A stretch of DNA of 42,048 bases from Methanothrix sp. (lineage in GTDB: Archaea > Halobacteriota > Methanosarcinia > Methanotrichales > Methanotrichaceae). The notes below the pieces were generated by a model, which made no database searches, was not told the origin of the DNA, and saw only the letters and a list, made by a program, of their open reading frames with translations. The stretch is from contig NZ_JANIHG010000011.1 of assembly GCF_024518575.1 (NCBI RefSeq), positions 1-42,048 on the forward strand, in the 5' to 3' direction. Shown here in pieces: positions 17,060 to 25,511 of this stretch. Each line of letters starts with the position of its first letter. Within the stretch, counting starts at the first letter, position 1. A program made the translations under genes and the position numbers.

Positions 17060-17106
17060 GCGAATGGCCAGGAGCGTTCAGCGTCTTGTAGGGAGTGGAG
17101 ATCGAA

Positions 17107-17116
17107 AAACTATATC
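17107..17116 (+). promoter_or_regulatory. TATA-like box upstream of the structured region and RNase P RNA
   Basis: AACTATATCT lies about 27 bases before 17136 and is the only good box between the synthase gene and rnpB. If used, the transcript would begin about 120 nt before the mature RNase P RNA. Confidence 0.4.
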
Positions 17117-17135
17117 TAGATTGGAATGGAGTGTG

Positions 17136-17250
17136 TGTATTCTGGATCTCATGCCCGAAGGGGCATGGAGATCCGCTGTCCTGGAATGAGTGGCAGCCTG
17201 CACAGATGCTGGGTTTATCCATGAAGCAGGAGGGCACTCATTCTAGGATG
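17136..17250 (+). ncRNA. Candidate structured RNA or rnpB 5' leader
   Basis: Two strong stems lie in 115 bases. Hairpin 1 (17144-17174) pairs GGATCTC-ATGCCC with GGGCAT-g-GAGATCC, 13 bp with one bulged G and a GAAG loop. Hairpin 2 pairs 17180-17192 with 17235-17247 (13 bp, one G-U), then CCTGC (17197-17201) with GCAGG (17226-17230). Above that ACA-GA faces TGA, a pattern that resembles a kink-turn but is not canonical. I recognise no known family; it lacks a proper ACA box for an H/ACA guide. Whether it is a separate RNA or part of a precursor of RNase P RNA is open. Confidence 0.4.
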
Positions 17251-17256
17251 AAAAAT

Positions 17257-17569
17257 GGGCGCGAGAGAGGAAGGGCGGCTGCCGCTGGCCGGCATCGGCC
17301 GGTGTGGAAAGTCCCCCCACCTCTGGACACACAGGCATCGCGATGATGCGGGGCGAGAGCTCCGGCTCTGGCACAGAAACGGGACTGCGCCGTGATAATG
17401 CGATGATGCCGAAAGGCGGAGGTCTCACGGAATGCAGATGAAACGGCGAAACCCTGTGGGTGCAAGCCAAAATAGGGCAGCTCTGGGGGTGTCCAGCCCC
17501 TTGCCCGGGTATGGCGCTAAGCTGAATGCCGCCGGAACAGAAGGGGGCTTACTCTCCTGACTCGCGCCC
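17257..17569 (+). ncRNA. rnpB: RNase P RNA (archaeal)
   Basis: Catalytic RNA that removes tRNA 5' leaders. The ends form a perfect 9-bp P1 (GGGCGCGAG at 17257-17265 with CTCGCGCCC at 17561-17569). The conserved cores are present in order: GGAAAGTCC (CR I), CAGAAACGGG, GAAACGGCGAAACCC, GGGTGCAAGCC, and the 3' core GGAACAGAAGGGGGCTTAC that forms the P4 pseudoknot with CR I. Length about 313 nt. Its last 21 bases overlap the 3' end of the DUF99 gene on the other strand, so the P1 strand also encodes that protein's final residues. Confidence 0.93.
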
Positions 17570-18151
17570 GATCCTCATTGCAGCTCTTGCGATGAGCCTT
17601 GCAACCCTTACAGGCTCGGGTATTCTCCCCTCAAGTGTGAACCTGTTCAGCACAGCCCTGGCCTCTTTCAGAGAGATGCCATGTGCTCTGACAAACAGAT
17701 CATATCCTGTTTTCAGCCTGAGAGCGCTCCGCTCGCCCAGCGCCCTGTATCTCCTGAGACGCTCAGCATCACCGGGGAAGTACTCCTCTATGTATTTCTC
17801 AAGTCCATCCGACTCCTCGTAGGTGACGCTGATCACCGGCAGCCCGGTCTCTCTGTGTACCATCTCCGGATCTATTATGTTGAACCAGCTGATCACATTT
17901 CCGCTCAGCATTAAAATATTGATGTCGTCTCTATTGAGCTTTCTGTATATCGACAGCACCCCACCGGTCGCGTCCATCCCTCCCACTGTGATCTCCGCGA
18001 GCGCGACGCCGTCGATGCGCAGATCCCCGCGCATCACAATGCCTGCCAGCGTGGAGACAGGGTCAGAGCGCACGAAGCTCTCTGCGATCCCCAGCGCCCT
18101 TATCCCGGGCTTGTTGACGCGTATGGCCTTCTCGACATGAAAGCATGACAT
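17549..18151 (-). CDS. DUF99 (UPF0215) family protein
   Basis: 200 aa from ATG 18151. The DUF99 pattern is clear: VNKPGIRALGIAESF near the N-terminus, STLAGIVMRGDLRIDG, then TVGGMDATG and a GLPVISVTYEE segment. The family is structurally related to endonuclease V, but its activity is not well established. The ribosome site GGAGGT is itself one arm of a perfect 6-bp stem (18152-18166) ending one base before the ATG, so translation may be limited by structure. A longer reading to 18268 exists but its extra residues look unconserved. The stop codon lies within the RNase P RNA gene of the other strand. Confidence 0.8.
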   Translation of the reverse strand: MSCFHVEKAIRVNKPGIRALGIAESFVRSDPVSTLAGIVMRGDLRIDGVALAEITVGGMDATGGVLSIYRKLNRDDINILMLSGNVISWFNIIDPEMVHRETGLPVISVTYEESDGLEKYIEEYFPGDAERLRRYRALGERSALRLKTGYDLFVRAHGISLKEARAVLNRFTLEGRIPEPVRVARLIARAAMRIGRESGE

Positions 18152-18166
18152 GGAGGTTTGACCTCC
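18152..18166 (-). promoter_or_regulatory. Ribosome-site-sequestering stem of the DUF99 gene
   Basis: On the minus strand GGAGGT-CAA-ACCTCC lies immediately before the ATG. The GGAGGT is the ribosome site (nine bases from the ATG), and its perfect complement could hide it in a hairpin. Confidence 0.45.
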
Positions 18167-18371
18167 TTTGGCGGATCGTTTTCTGGACGAAGCTGAGAGC
18201 AGATCAAAGCTTTCAGCCTTTTTGCACGTCTCTCTGTCGCATGCGGGGTTTTCGTGTGGCTTTCTCACGACCTTGAATGGCGTGCTCCATGCACATCGAC
18301 TGCACGTCGAATTTCATGCATCGACTTCATCGAGGGCATCCGATGGCATCTTAATTTCGGTTCATGCGATA

Positions 18372-18415
18372 TGCTTCTACTAGCGTAGAAGCAGTGGCTA
18401 CTATAAGTAGCCACT
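18372..18415. promoter_or_regulatory. Two perfect back-to-back hairpins
   Basis: TGCTTCTAC-TAGC-GTAGAAGCA (18372-18393) is followed without a gap by GTGGCTACT-ATA-AGTAGCCAC (18394-18414; the stem can be extended to A18393-T18415). Arms of 9 bp are perfect in both. They lie in the 387-base gap between the divergent DUF99 and XRE-cupin genes, about 95 bases upstream of the latter's TATA box. No gene is visible elsewhere in the gap. Candidate operators or RNA elements. Confidence 0.5.
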
Positions 18416-18507
18416 TGTACCTGGCATCGACCAGCTCAAAGATTATGGGCTTAAATATTGGAGTTTGCGCCCCGAAATTCTCTATCATGCGCTCTCAGGC
18501 GACAGGT

Positions 18508-18516
18508 TCTATATAC
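18508..18516 (+). promoter_or_regulatory. TATA box of the acyl-CoA ligase/OFOR operon
   Basis: TTCTATATAC lies about 25-30 bases before the ATG at 18539, fitting a leaderless transcript for the whole operon. Confidence 0.55.
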
Positions 18517-18538
18517 ATGCAGATATTGCTTGAGCACC

Positions 18539-19087
18539 ATGAACGAGAAGCTTGAGGAGATCGGATCGCGGATACGTGAGCTTCGAGAGCTCTCAAAGAT
18601 ATCACCTGAGGAGATGGCCGGCCACCTCAAAGTGCCTCTTGAGACATACTGCGGGTACGAGTCAGGCCATCTGGACATACCGGCAAGCCTGCTTTTCAAG
18701 ATCGCGCAGCGTCTCGATGTCGACATGAGCCTTCTGCTCACAGGCCAGGAGCCAAAGATGAGCATCTTCACCGTGACCAGAAAGGGGGAGGGTGTTGAGG
18801 TCGAGAGGAGGAAGCAGTACAGGTATCAAAGCCTTGCTGGGAGGTTCGCCCACAAGAAGGCAGAGCCGTTTATAGTCACCGTCGAGCCGAGATCTGAAAA
18901 GCCAGCGGTATACAGCCATCCCGGCCAGGAGTTCGATTACATCCTGGAAGGGACCATAAAGATATACATCCACAACAACGAGATCGTCCTCAACGAGGGC
19001 GATTCGATATTCTTCGATTCGTCATACGATCATGCCATGGAGGCTCTCAACAACAGACCTGCCAGGATGCTTGTCATTGTCATGTGA
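18539..19087 (+). CDS. XRE-family regulator with C-terminal cupin domain
   Basis: 182 aa. Residues about 6-60 form a Cro/C1-type helix-turn-helix ([20 protein letters not shown], then [12 protein letters not shown]), and about 110-180 a cupin barrel ([12 protein letters not shown], then [18 protein letters not shown]) likely to bind a small ligand. This pairing is common for regulators placed beside acyl-CoA ligase genes, sensing an acid or acyl-CoA. It is the first gene of an operon with the ligase-ferredoxin and the 2-oxoacid oxidoreductase, so it probably regulates them and itself; the twin hairpins upstream are candidate sites. ATG 18539 is chosen because a TATA box is at the right distance for a leaderless start. 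Confidence 0.85.
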   Translation: MNEKLEEIGSRIRELRELSKISPEEMAGHLKVPLETYCGYESGHLDIPASLLFKIAQRLDVDMSLLLTGQEPKMSIFTVTRKGEGVEVERRKQYRYQSLAGRFAHKKAEPFIVTVEPRSEKPAVYSHPGQEFDYILEGTIKIYIHNNEIVLNEGDSIFFDSSYDHAMEALNNRPARMLVIVM

Positions 19088-19101
19088 GGGAGGGGCTTTA
19101 T

Positions 19102-20985
19102 TTGGCATCGCTTCTGCATAAGTTTGTATCAAGGGTCGAGTTCGACTCGTATGAGGATTTCAGGGACAACTTCAGAATAATAGTTCCAGAGAACTTCAAC
19201 TTCGCCTATGATGTCGTCGATGTTTACGCTCAGGAACAGCCTGATAAGATCGCTCTGGTCTGGTGCAACGATCACGGAGAGGAGAGGATATTCACATTCG
19301 GGGACATGAAGCACTGGAGCGACAGGGCGGCCAATCTCTTCAGGAGCTACGGGATCAGAAAAGGCGACACCGTGATGCTCACGCTGAAGAGCCGCTACGA
19401 CTTCTGGATCTGCATGGTAGGGCTCAACAAGATAGGGGCTGTGGCCATCCCGTCGACCCACATGCTCAAGGCGAAGGACATCATCTACAGAATAAAAAAG
19501 GCGAACCTGAAGATGGTTGTGTGTATCATCGAAGATGGTGTGCCTGATGAGGTTGATCTCGCTCACAAAGAGCTTGGCGAAATCCCTCTGATAAAAGCAT
19601 TTGTGGGCAAAGAGGATCAGGAGAGGGAGGGATGGATAAACTTCAGGCGCGCGCTTGCTGGCGCATCTCCTGATTTCACGAGACCTGTTGGGGAAGAGGC
19701 CACCAGGAACGAGGATGTCCTCATAGCCTACTTCACCTCCGGGACCACTGGATACCCAAAGATGGTGAAGCACGATCAGACATATCCGCTGGGACACATA
19801 CTCACAGCGAAGTACTGGCAGAACGTCATGGATGATGGACTGCACTACACGGTCGCAGATACGGGCTGGGCTAAGTGCGCCTGGGGCAAGATATACGGCC
19901 AGTGGATAGCCGGCTCAGCGGTTTTCGTCTACGACTACGACAGGTTTGACGCGGGAAGGATGATGGAGAAGCTCGCGAAATATAAAGTAACAACATTCTG
20001 CGCCCCTCCGACGATCTACAGGTTCATGATCAAGGGGGACATGTCCAAGTACGATTTCTCCACATTAAAATACGCGGTCACCGCAGGCGAACCACTTAAC
20101 CCATCGGTGTATGAGAAGTTTCTGGAGGTCACAGGCCTCAGGCTGATGGAGGGCTACGGACAGACCGAGACTGTTGTGACGATAGCGAACTTCCCGTGGA
20201 TGGAGCCGAAGCCTGGGTCGATGGGAAAGCCGGCTCCGGGCTTCGATGTAGTTCTCTTGAAGGACAGCAGGCCGTGCGAGGTTGGCGAGGAGGGCGAGAT
20301 AGTAATCCGCACAGACAAAGGAAAGCCGGTCGGGCTCTTCATCGACTATCACCTCGACCCAGACAGGGTGAGAAACACCTGGCATGACGGATATTATCAC
20401 ACAGGAGATACCGCGTGGGTTGATGAGGACGGGTACATCTGGTTTGTTGGAAGAACAGACGACATGATAAAGACATCAGGATACAGGGTCGGGCCGTTTG
20501 AGGTCGAGAGCGCTCTGATGACGCATCCAGCGGTCCTGGAGTGTGCGATCACAGGGGTCCCAGATCCGATCAGAGGGCAGGTGATCAAGGCGACTGTGGT
20601 TCTAACGAAGGGCTACACCCCCTCAGAGGAGCTGAAGAGAGAGCTGCAGGAGCATGTCAAGAGGATCACAGCCCCCTACAAGTACCCGAGGATCGTGGAG
20701 TTTGTGGAGGAGCTCCCGAAGACGATAAGCGGTAAGATAAGAAGAGTGGAGATCAGGGAGAAGGACAAGCCGTATCCGATTATAAACATAACGGAATGCA
20801 AGGGCTGTGAGCGGTGCGTTCTCGCATGCCCTGTGAACGTGCTCAGGATGAGCGAGGATCTGAACAGCAGGGGCTACAGGTACTCGACGTACTTGGGCGA
20901 CGGATGCATCGGATGCGGCGCGTGCTACTACACATGCCCTGAGCCGAACGCGCTTGCTGTTCACATACCATCGAAGGGCGAGTGA
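19102..20985 (+). CDS. AMP-forming acyl-CoA ligase fused to a 2[4Fe-4S] ferredoxin domain
   Basis: About 627 aa. Residues 1-555 are a complete ANL ligase: P-loop [14 protein letters not shown] (210-223), YGQTET (352-357), [10 protein letters not shown] (435-444), the hinge region [15 protein letters not shown], and the catalytic Lys of KTISGKIRR (about K545). It makes an acyl-adenylate and then acyl-CoA from a carboxylic acid, ATP and CoA. The tail (about 562-620) is a ferredoxin with two CxxCxxCxxxCP motifs (C566-C576 and C602-C612). The following genes encode OFOR alpha and beta-gamma without a delta ferredoxin, so this domain very likely fills that place. TTG 19102 follows AGGGAGGGG by six bases; GTG 19084 overlapping the previous stop is the alternative. 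The acid is not predictable; branched-chain or aryl acids are candidates. Confidence 0.88.
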   Translation: MASLLHKFVSRVEFDSYEDFRDNFRIIVPENFNFAYDVVDVYAQEQPDKIALVWCNDHGEERIFTFGDMKHWSDRAANLFRSYGIRKGDTVMLTLKSRYDFWICMVGLNKIGAVAIPSTHMLKAKDIIYRIKKANLKMVVCIIEDGVPDEVDLAHKELGEIPLIKAFVGKEDQEREGWINFRRALAGASPDFTRPVGEEATRNEDVLIAYFTSGTTGYPKMVKHDQTYPLGHILTAKYWQNVMDDGLHYTVADTGWAKCAWGKIYGQWIAGSAVFVYDYDRFDAGRMMEKLAKYKVTTFCAPPTIYRFMIKGDMSKYDFSTLKYAVTAGEPLNPSVYEKFLEVTGLRLMEGYGQTETVVTIANFPWMEPKPGSMGKPAPGFDVVLLKDSRPCEVGEEGEIVIRTDKGKPVGLFIDYHLDPDRVRNTWHDGYYHTGDTAWVDEDGYIWFVGRTDDMIKTSGYRVGPFEVESALMTHPAVLECAITGVPDPIRGQVIKATVVLTKGYTPSEELKRELQEHVKRITAPYKYPRIVEFVEELPKTISGKIRRVEIREKDKPYPIINITECKGCERCVLACPVNVLRMSEDLNSRGYRYSTYLGDGCIGCGACYYTCPEPNALAVHIPSKGE

Positions 20986-20989
20986 GACG

Positions 20990-22033
20990 ATGCCATCGAA
21001 GATGGTAGCTGGGAATACCGCTGTTGTTATCGGGGCGATGTACGCTGGCTGCGACTGCTTCTTCGGCTACCCAATAACCCCTGCAAGTGAGATTCTCCAG
21101 GAAGCGTCCCGGTACTTCCCGATGGTGGGGAGGAAGTTCGTCCAGGCCGAGTCTGAGGAGGCGGCGATAAACATGGTTTACGGGGCGGCTGCTGCCGGCC
21201 ACAGGGTGCTGGCCGCCTCCTCCGGCCCAGGCATGAGCCTCAAGCAGGAGGGGGTGAGCTACCTGGCAGGAGCCGAGCTCCCGTGCGTCATAGTTGATAT
21301 CAACAGAGCAGGCCCAGGCCTGGGCAACATAGGGCCTGAGCAGTCGGATTACAACCAGGCTACAAAAGGCGGAGGACATGGCTGCTACAGGAACATCGTG
21401 CTAGCGCCGAACTCGGTGCAGGAGATGTGCGATCACACCATCAAAGCCTTCGATCTGGCGTTCAAATACAGGAATCCGGCGGTAGTGCTTGCAGATGGTG
21501 TTCTGGGTCACATGGTCGAGCCGCTGAGGTTCCCCGAGAGCGCGACTGTTCCGGTGATAGACACATCATGGGCTGTCTGCGGCACACGGGAGACAAGAGG
21601 GAATGTGATAACATCGATCTTTCTCAACTTCGATGAGCTTGAGAGGCACAACATCAGGCTCCAGGAAAAATACAGGCGCATAAGGGAGAACGAGGTCTCC
21701 TATGAGACCTACAGGGTGGACGATGCGGATGTGGTTCTTGTATCGTATGGCATAAGCAGCAGGATCGCCAGGTCTGCGGTCGATGCTGCCAGGCGGGAGG
21801 GCATCAAGGCTGGATTATTCCGACCAATCTCCCTCTTCCCGTTCCCGGATAAGGCATTAAAAAAGATCGCTGAGAGGGGCTGCAGGCTCATATCTGTGGA
21901 GATGAGCGACGGCCAGATGAGAGAGGACATAATTCTCGCCACAGGCGCTGATGTCGAGCTTGTCTCGAGGTACGGAGGCAATCTCATCACGCGCGAGGAG
22001 ATCGTGAGAAAGATCAGGGAGGTGAGTCGATGA
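20990..22033 (+). CDS. 2-oxoacid:ferredoxin oxidoreductase, alpha subunit (KorA/VorB type)
   Basis: 347 aa starting MPSKMVAGN, four bases after the ligase stop. [31 protein letters not shown] and [12 protein letters not shown] are hallmarks of the OFOR alpha subunit (pyrimidine-binding domain of the TPP enzyme), and the second half ([30 protein letters not shown]) is the domain II fold. With the beta-gamma protein it forms a CoA-dependent enzyme that interconverts a 2-oxoacid plus CoA with acyl-CoA plus CO2 and reduced ferredoxin. Similarity is to the KOR/VOR group; the substrate is undetermined. Its stop overlaps the next start (ATGA), so synthesis of the subunits is coupled. Confidence 0.88.
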   Translation: MPSKMVAGNTAVVIGAMYAGCDCFFGYPITPASEILQEASRYFPMVGRKFVQAESEEAAINMVYGAAAAGHRVLAASSGPGMSLKQEGVSYLAGAELPCVIVDINRAGPGLGNIGPEQSDYNQATKGGGHGCYRNIVLAPNSVQEMCDHTIKAFDLAFKYRNPAVVLADGVLGHMVEPLRFPESATVPVIDTSWAVCGTRETRGNVITSIFLNFDELERHNIRLQEKYRRIRENEVSYETYRVDDADVVLVSYGISSRIARSAVDAARREGIKAGLFRPISLFPFPDKALKKIAERGCRLISVEMSDGQMREDIILATGADVELVSRYGGNLITREEIVRKIREVSR

Positions 22034-23442
22034 GAAAAGATCTCGGCGGGCATCCTGGCCTTTACAGTGAGTATCCAAGAAAGGGAGGGAGCGCACCGGG
22101 AGCGACGCACTACTGTCCGGGCTGCGGCCATGGTATCCTGCACAAGCTCATAGGCGAGGCGATGGCAGATCTCGGCATACAGGACAGATGTGTCCTCCTG
22201 AGCCCTGTGGGATGTGCTGTCTTCGCCTACTACTACCTTGACTGCGGCCATGTCCAGGCGGCCCATGGCAGAGCTCCTGCAATAGGCACAGGAATATCGA
22301 GGGCCGAGGACGATGCGATAGTTATCTCATACCAGGGGGATGGGGATCTCGCGTCCATAGGGCTCAACGAGACGATACAGGCCGCGAACCGCGGGGAGAA
22401 GATGGCAGTCTTCTTCGTCAACAACACGGTCTACGGGATGACGGGCGGCCAGATGGCCCCTACCACATTGGTTGGAGAGGTCACATCCACAACGCCAACC
22501 GGAAGAGACCCGAGGGAGGCCGGTTACCCATTGCATATCTGCGAGATTCTGGACACGCTCAAGGCGCCTGTTTACATAGAGCGCGTCTCTCTCTCTGATA
22601 TCGAGCATATCAGGAAGGCAAGAAGGGCGGTGAGAAAGGCGCTGGAGATACAGAGGGATAAGAAGGGATATGCTTTTGTGGAGCTCCTCTCGCCCTGCCC
22701 GACGATACTCAGGATGGACGCTAAGGGGGTTGAGCGCTTCATAAACGAGGAGATGGAGAGGGAGTTCCCGCTGAAGCGCTTCAGGGACAGATCTGCAGAG
22801 GCTGAGCCGATTGTGAGGAGCAGGAGCGATTTCTCCAAGGAATCACTGGATCGCATATTCGGGGTGGCTGGAGAGGAGTCGATAGAGCCGATGCATGATC
22901 CAGCGTTTGGCATGAGAAGCGTCAGGATCTCCGGTTTCGGAGGGCAGGGTGTTCTCAGCATGGGGCTCGCGCTCGCCCAGGCAGCATATCTCTCGCGCAG
23001 GTTCGTCTCGTGGTATCCGGACTATGGGCCGGAGCAGAGGGGCGGCACATCGAACTGCACTGTGGTCATATCAGGAGAGCCGATAGCATCGCCTGTTGTG
23101 GACGAGATCGATATTCTGGTGGCGTTCAACCGCCCGTCGCTGGAGAAGTTCTCGTCCAGCGTCAAAGAGCTCATACTCTACGATATGCTTGCAGGTGAGT
23201 TTCAGGGAAGCGTGAGATCTGTACCGGTGCCTGCGACGGAGATAGCCACGCAGAAGGGAGCTCAGCAGGCTGCGAACACCGCGATGCTCGGCGCTCTCAT
23301 GGCCTCCGGCCGTCTGGGGCTGCCTGAGGAATCATTTGTGGGCGCGATAAAGGACGCGTTCTCGAAGAAGCCAAAGCTGTTGCCGCTGAACCTGGAGATA
23401 TTCAGGGCAGGGGCAGAATGGGTAAGGAAGATGGTCCGATGA
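22030..23442 (+). CDS. 2-oxoacid:ferredoxin oxidoreductase, fused beta-gamma subunit
   Basis: 470 aa joining two subunits that are usually separate. Residues 1-about 285 are the TPP-binding beta part: HYCPGCGHG (28-35), GDGDLAS (103-109) and [18 protein letters not shown] (129-146) bind Mg-TPP. Residues about 298-470 are the gamma part: [25 protein letters not shown] and [14 protein letters not shown]. Together with alpha and the ligase-borne ferredoxin this completes the four OFOR modules. The linker (about 250-295) is charged. The start overlaps the alpha stop and the stop overlaps cofE (ATGA). I saw no frameshift at the junction; it reads as one continuous frame. Confidence 0.88.
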   Translation: MRKDLGGHPGLYSEYPRKGGSAPGATHYCPGCGHGILHKLIGEAMADLGIQDRCVLLSPVGCAVFAYYYLDCGHVQAAHGRAPAIGTGISRAEDDAIVISYQGDGDLASIGLNETIQAANRGEKMAVFFVNNTVYGMTGGQMAPTTLVGEVTSTTPTGRDPREAGYPLHICEILDTLKAPVYIERVSLSDIEHIRKARRAVRKALEIQRDKKGYAFVELLSPCPTILRMDAKGVERFINEEMEREFPLKRFRDRSAEAEPIVRSRSDFSKESLDRIFGVAGEESIEPMHDPAFGMRSVRISGFGGQGVLSMGLALAQAAYLSRRFVSWYPDYGPEQRGGTSNCTVVISGEPIASPVVDEIDILVAFNRPSLEKFSSSVKELILYDMLAGEFQGSVRSVPVPATEIATQKGAQQAANTAMLGALMASGRLGLPEESFVGAIKDAFSKKPKLLPLNLEIFRAGAEWVRKMVR

Positions 23443-24182
23443 TCGAATCTGTATGCCTGCATCTCGTCAGGGGTCTTCCTGTCATCGAGGAGGGCGACAG
23501 CCTCGCAGATCTGATCCAGTCGAGGTTCGAGCTTCTAGATGGCGATCTGGTCTGCATCGCAAGCACCGTGGTATCAAAATCCGAGGGCAGGGTCAGGGAG
23601 CTGAGCTCTTACACTCCGGGAGAGAGGGCGTTAAAGATTGCAAAAGATCTCGGAAAGGATCCCAGGTTCGTTCAGGCGGTTCTGGAGGAGTCCGCTGAGA
23701 TACTCCTTGACCGCCCGTTTCTCCTGGTCGTCACGAGGTTCGGCCACGTCTGCGTAAACGCTGGCATAGACCAGTCGAACGTGCCCGCAGGGAGGATACT
23801 GCTCCTGCCCGAGAACCCATCGCTGAGCGCCGATCGGATACGGAGCGAGCTGAGCAGGGATTGTCCGGTCATAATAACAGATACGTGTGGGAGGCCATTC
23901 AGGTTTGGCGTCGCGGGCGTGGCGATCGGCTGGTCCGGCCTCTCCCCCATCAGGGACTGGAGAGGTGCCTCTGATATCCACGGCAGGAAGCTCGAGATAA
24001 CCCTCGAGGCTGTGGCAGATGAGATCGCGGGAATGGCGAACCTGCTGATGGGCGAGGCCGGGGACTCAACGCCTGTGGTTGTTGTTCGAGGGCTGCCGCG
24101 CTTCGATGGCGACGGCAGCGTCTTCATGCCTGAGAAGCAGGATGTGATAAGAGCCATACTGTCAAAATGCAATGAAGCATAA
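23439..24182 (+). CDS. cofE: Coenzyme F420-0:L-glutamate ligase
   Basis: 247 aa starting [14 protein letters not shown]. The family pattern is present: [40 protein letters not shown], and [22 protein letters not shown] with the metal/GTP-binding residues. CofE adds glutamates to F420-0 with GTP to give F420-2, the hydride carrier of methanogenesis. Its ATG overlaps the TGA of the beta-gamma OFOR gene, an unusual place for it: it would be transcribed with the acyl-CoA ligase/OFOR genes. No other cof gene is in the window. Confidence 0.9.
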   Translation: MIESVCLHLVRGLPVIEEGDSLADLIQSRFELLDGDLVCIASTVVSKSEGRVRELSSYTPGERALKIAKDLGKDPRFVQAVLEESAEILLDRPFLLVVTRFGHVCVNAGIDQSNVPAGRILLLPENPSLSADRIRSELSRDCPVIITDTCGRPFRFGVAGVAIGWSGLSPIRDWRGASDIHGRKLEITLEAVADEIAGMANLLMGEAGDSTPVVVVRGLPRFDGDGSVFMPEKQDVIRAILSKCNEA

Positions 24183-24581
24183 CTGCTGACAAGAAACCTC
24201 ATGCGCTTCTGTCTTTTGGGGCAGAGGAGAGCATCGGTGTGATGGCATCTCTGGGCCAGAGGTATTCAATGCCGCGTCCCATGTTGTTCTGCAGGCAGCT
24301 TCGATTCGCGCTCTTGAATCGAAAGCTCCGGCCGGAAAGTGCCCCCAGCGCCTCCGGATCGCACGTGCTGGATCGTGATGCGCACCCCGGAGTTCCGAGA
24401 GCTGAGACAAACTCAGCGAAGGCAGGCCGCCTCCTCTGAGCACAAATGATTTAGGCATGCCTGCTCAGAGATCGGATGCTAGGGAACAATCGTCTCTGTG
24501 AGGCTGGCATGTGATCCTATAGCGAACGGTCGAATCCGCAGCAATAGCCACAGCGTCTGCACTGCTTTAGATGGTGAGATG
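24183..24581. other. Intergenic region
   Basis: About 400 bases with no supported gene. TTCGATTC (24300-24307) and GAATCGAA (24316-24323) form a short inverted repeat. Short frames on both strands lack ribosome sites or recognisable patterns. No clear TATA box for the ABC gene was found. Confidence 0.5.
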
Positions 24582-25511
24582 ATGAATTATGCGGTCCGTG
24601 CATCGGGGATATGCAAGGGCTTCAACACGCTCTTCCGTGGGAAAAAAGAGGTTCTAAAAGATATAAATCTCCTGATCGATGGAGAGGAGATATTCGGCAT
24701 ACTCGGCCCGAACGGCTCCGGGAAGACCACCCTTCTCTCGATATTCTCCACGCTTATCTACCCTGACAGGGGCGAGCTCACGATTCTGGGCATAGACGCG
24801 CGGAGGAAGACACATGAGGTCAGGAAGCTCATAAACATAAGCACTGGCAAGCCGAACTTTCCCTGGAGCCTGACCGTCAGGGAGAACCTGCGCCACTCAG
24901 GCATGCTCTACGGCCTCCATGGGAGAGAGCTCGAGAGAGCTGTTGACTGGTCGATGGAGAGCTTCGATCTCCACCAGTATCAGGACACCCGCTTCGAGAA
25001 CCTCTCGACGGGTGTGAAGCAGAGGTTATCGCTTGCGAAGGCGATGCTGAACGGTCCGAAGCTTTTATTTTTGGATGAGCCGACGACCGGCCTGGATCCG
25101 CAGATGGCCCAGAGAACGAGAGCACTTGTGAAGCGTATTCACAGAGATATGGGCGTCTCTGTTGTCATGACCACCCACTACATGCCGGAGGCCGAGGAGC
25201 TCTGCGGGATGATCGCGTTCCTGAAGGAGGGGCGCATCGTCGCCCAGGACACGCCTGCGAGGCTTAAGAGGTGTCTTAAGATTGGGGAGAGGATGCGGAT
25301 AAGGTACAGGGGAGATATAGATGCGAACGCCCTGAGAGCGATACCGGGATTGATATCGGCAGATCTTTCAGCGGGCAGAGCGGATCTGGTCATCGATAAA
25401 AACGAGGTGACCTTCAGCAGGGTCATGCGCACATTACAAAGCGCTGAGATACTCGAGCTGGAGCTTGAAGAGCCGGATCTGGAGGATGTGTTCATTGAGC
25501 TTGCAGGGTGA
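24582..25511 (+). CDS. ABC-2-type exporter, ATP-binding subunit
   Basis: About 309 aa. Walker A GPNGSGKTT (42-50), signature LSTGVKQRL (141-149, a variant of LSGGQ common in drug/daunorubicin-type ATPases), Walker B LLFLDEP (161-167), then THYMPEAEELC with the switch His. The C-terminal about 80 residues are the extension typical of ABC-2 ATPases. It energises export by the membrane protein encoded next, whose start overlaps this gene. GGTGA precedes the double ATG (24579/24582). The cargo is unknown. Confidence 0.85.
   Translation: MNYAVRASGICKGFNTLFRGKKEVLKDINLLIDGEEIFGILGPNGSGKTTLLSIFSTLIYPDRGELTILGIDARRKTHEVRKLINISTGKPNFPWSLTVRENLRHSGMLYGLHGRELERAVDWSMESFDLHQYQDTRFENLSTGVKQRLSLAKAMLNGPKLLFLDEPTTGLDPQMAQRTRALVKRIHRDMGVSVVMTTHYMPEAEELCGMIAFLKEGRIVAQDTPARLKRCLKIGERMRIRYRGDIDANALRAIPGLISADLSAGRADLVIDKNEVTFSRVMRTLQSAEILELELEEPDLEDVFIELAG

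Noticed and set aside
17180-17250. H/ACA guide RNA call for the second hairpin upstream of rnpB
   Set aside because: The lower stem is too long, the internal loops are small, and no ANA box follows at the required position.
17238-17470. Minus-strand frames inside the RNase P RNA gene
   Set aside because: The conserved RNase P RNA core and P1 pairing explain this sequence.
18372-18415. CRISPR-like repeat
   Set aside because: The two hairpins differ in sequence, and no repeat-spacer periodicity exists here or elsewhere in the window.
19129-19845. Long minus-strand frame opposite the acyl-CoA ligase
   Set aside because: The plus-strand ligase motifs are complete and the opposite frame has no known pattern.
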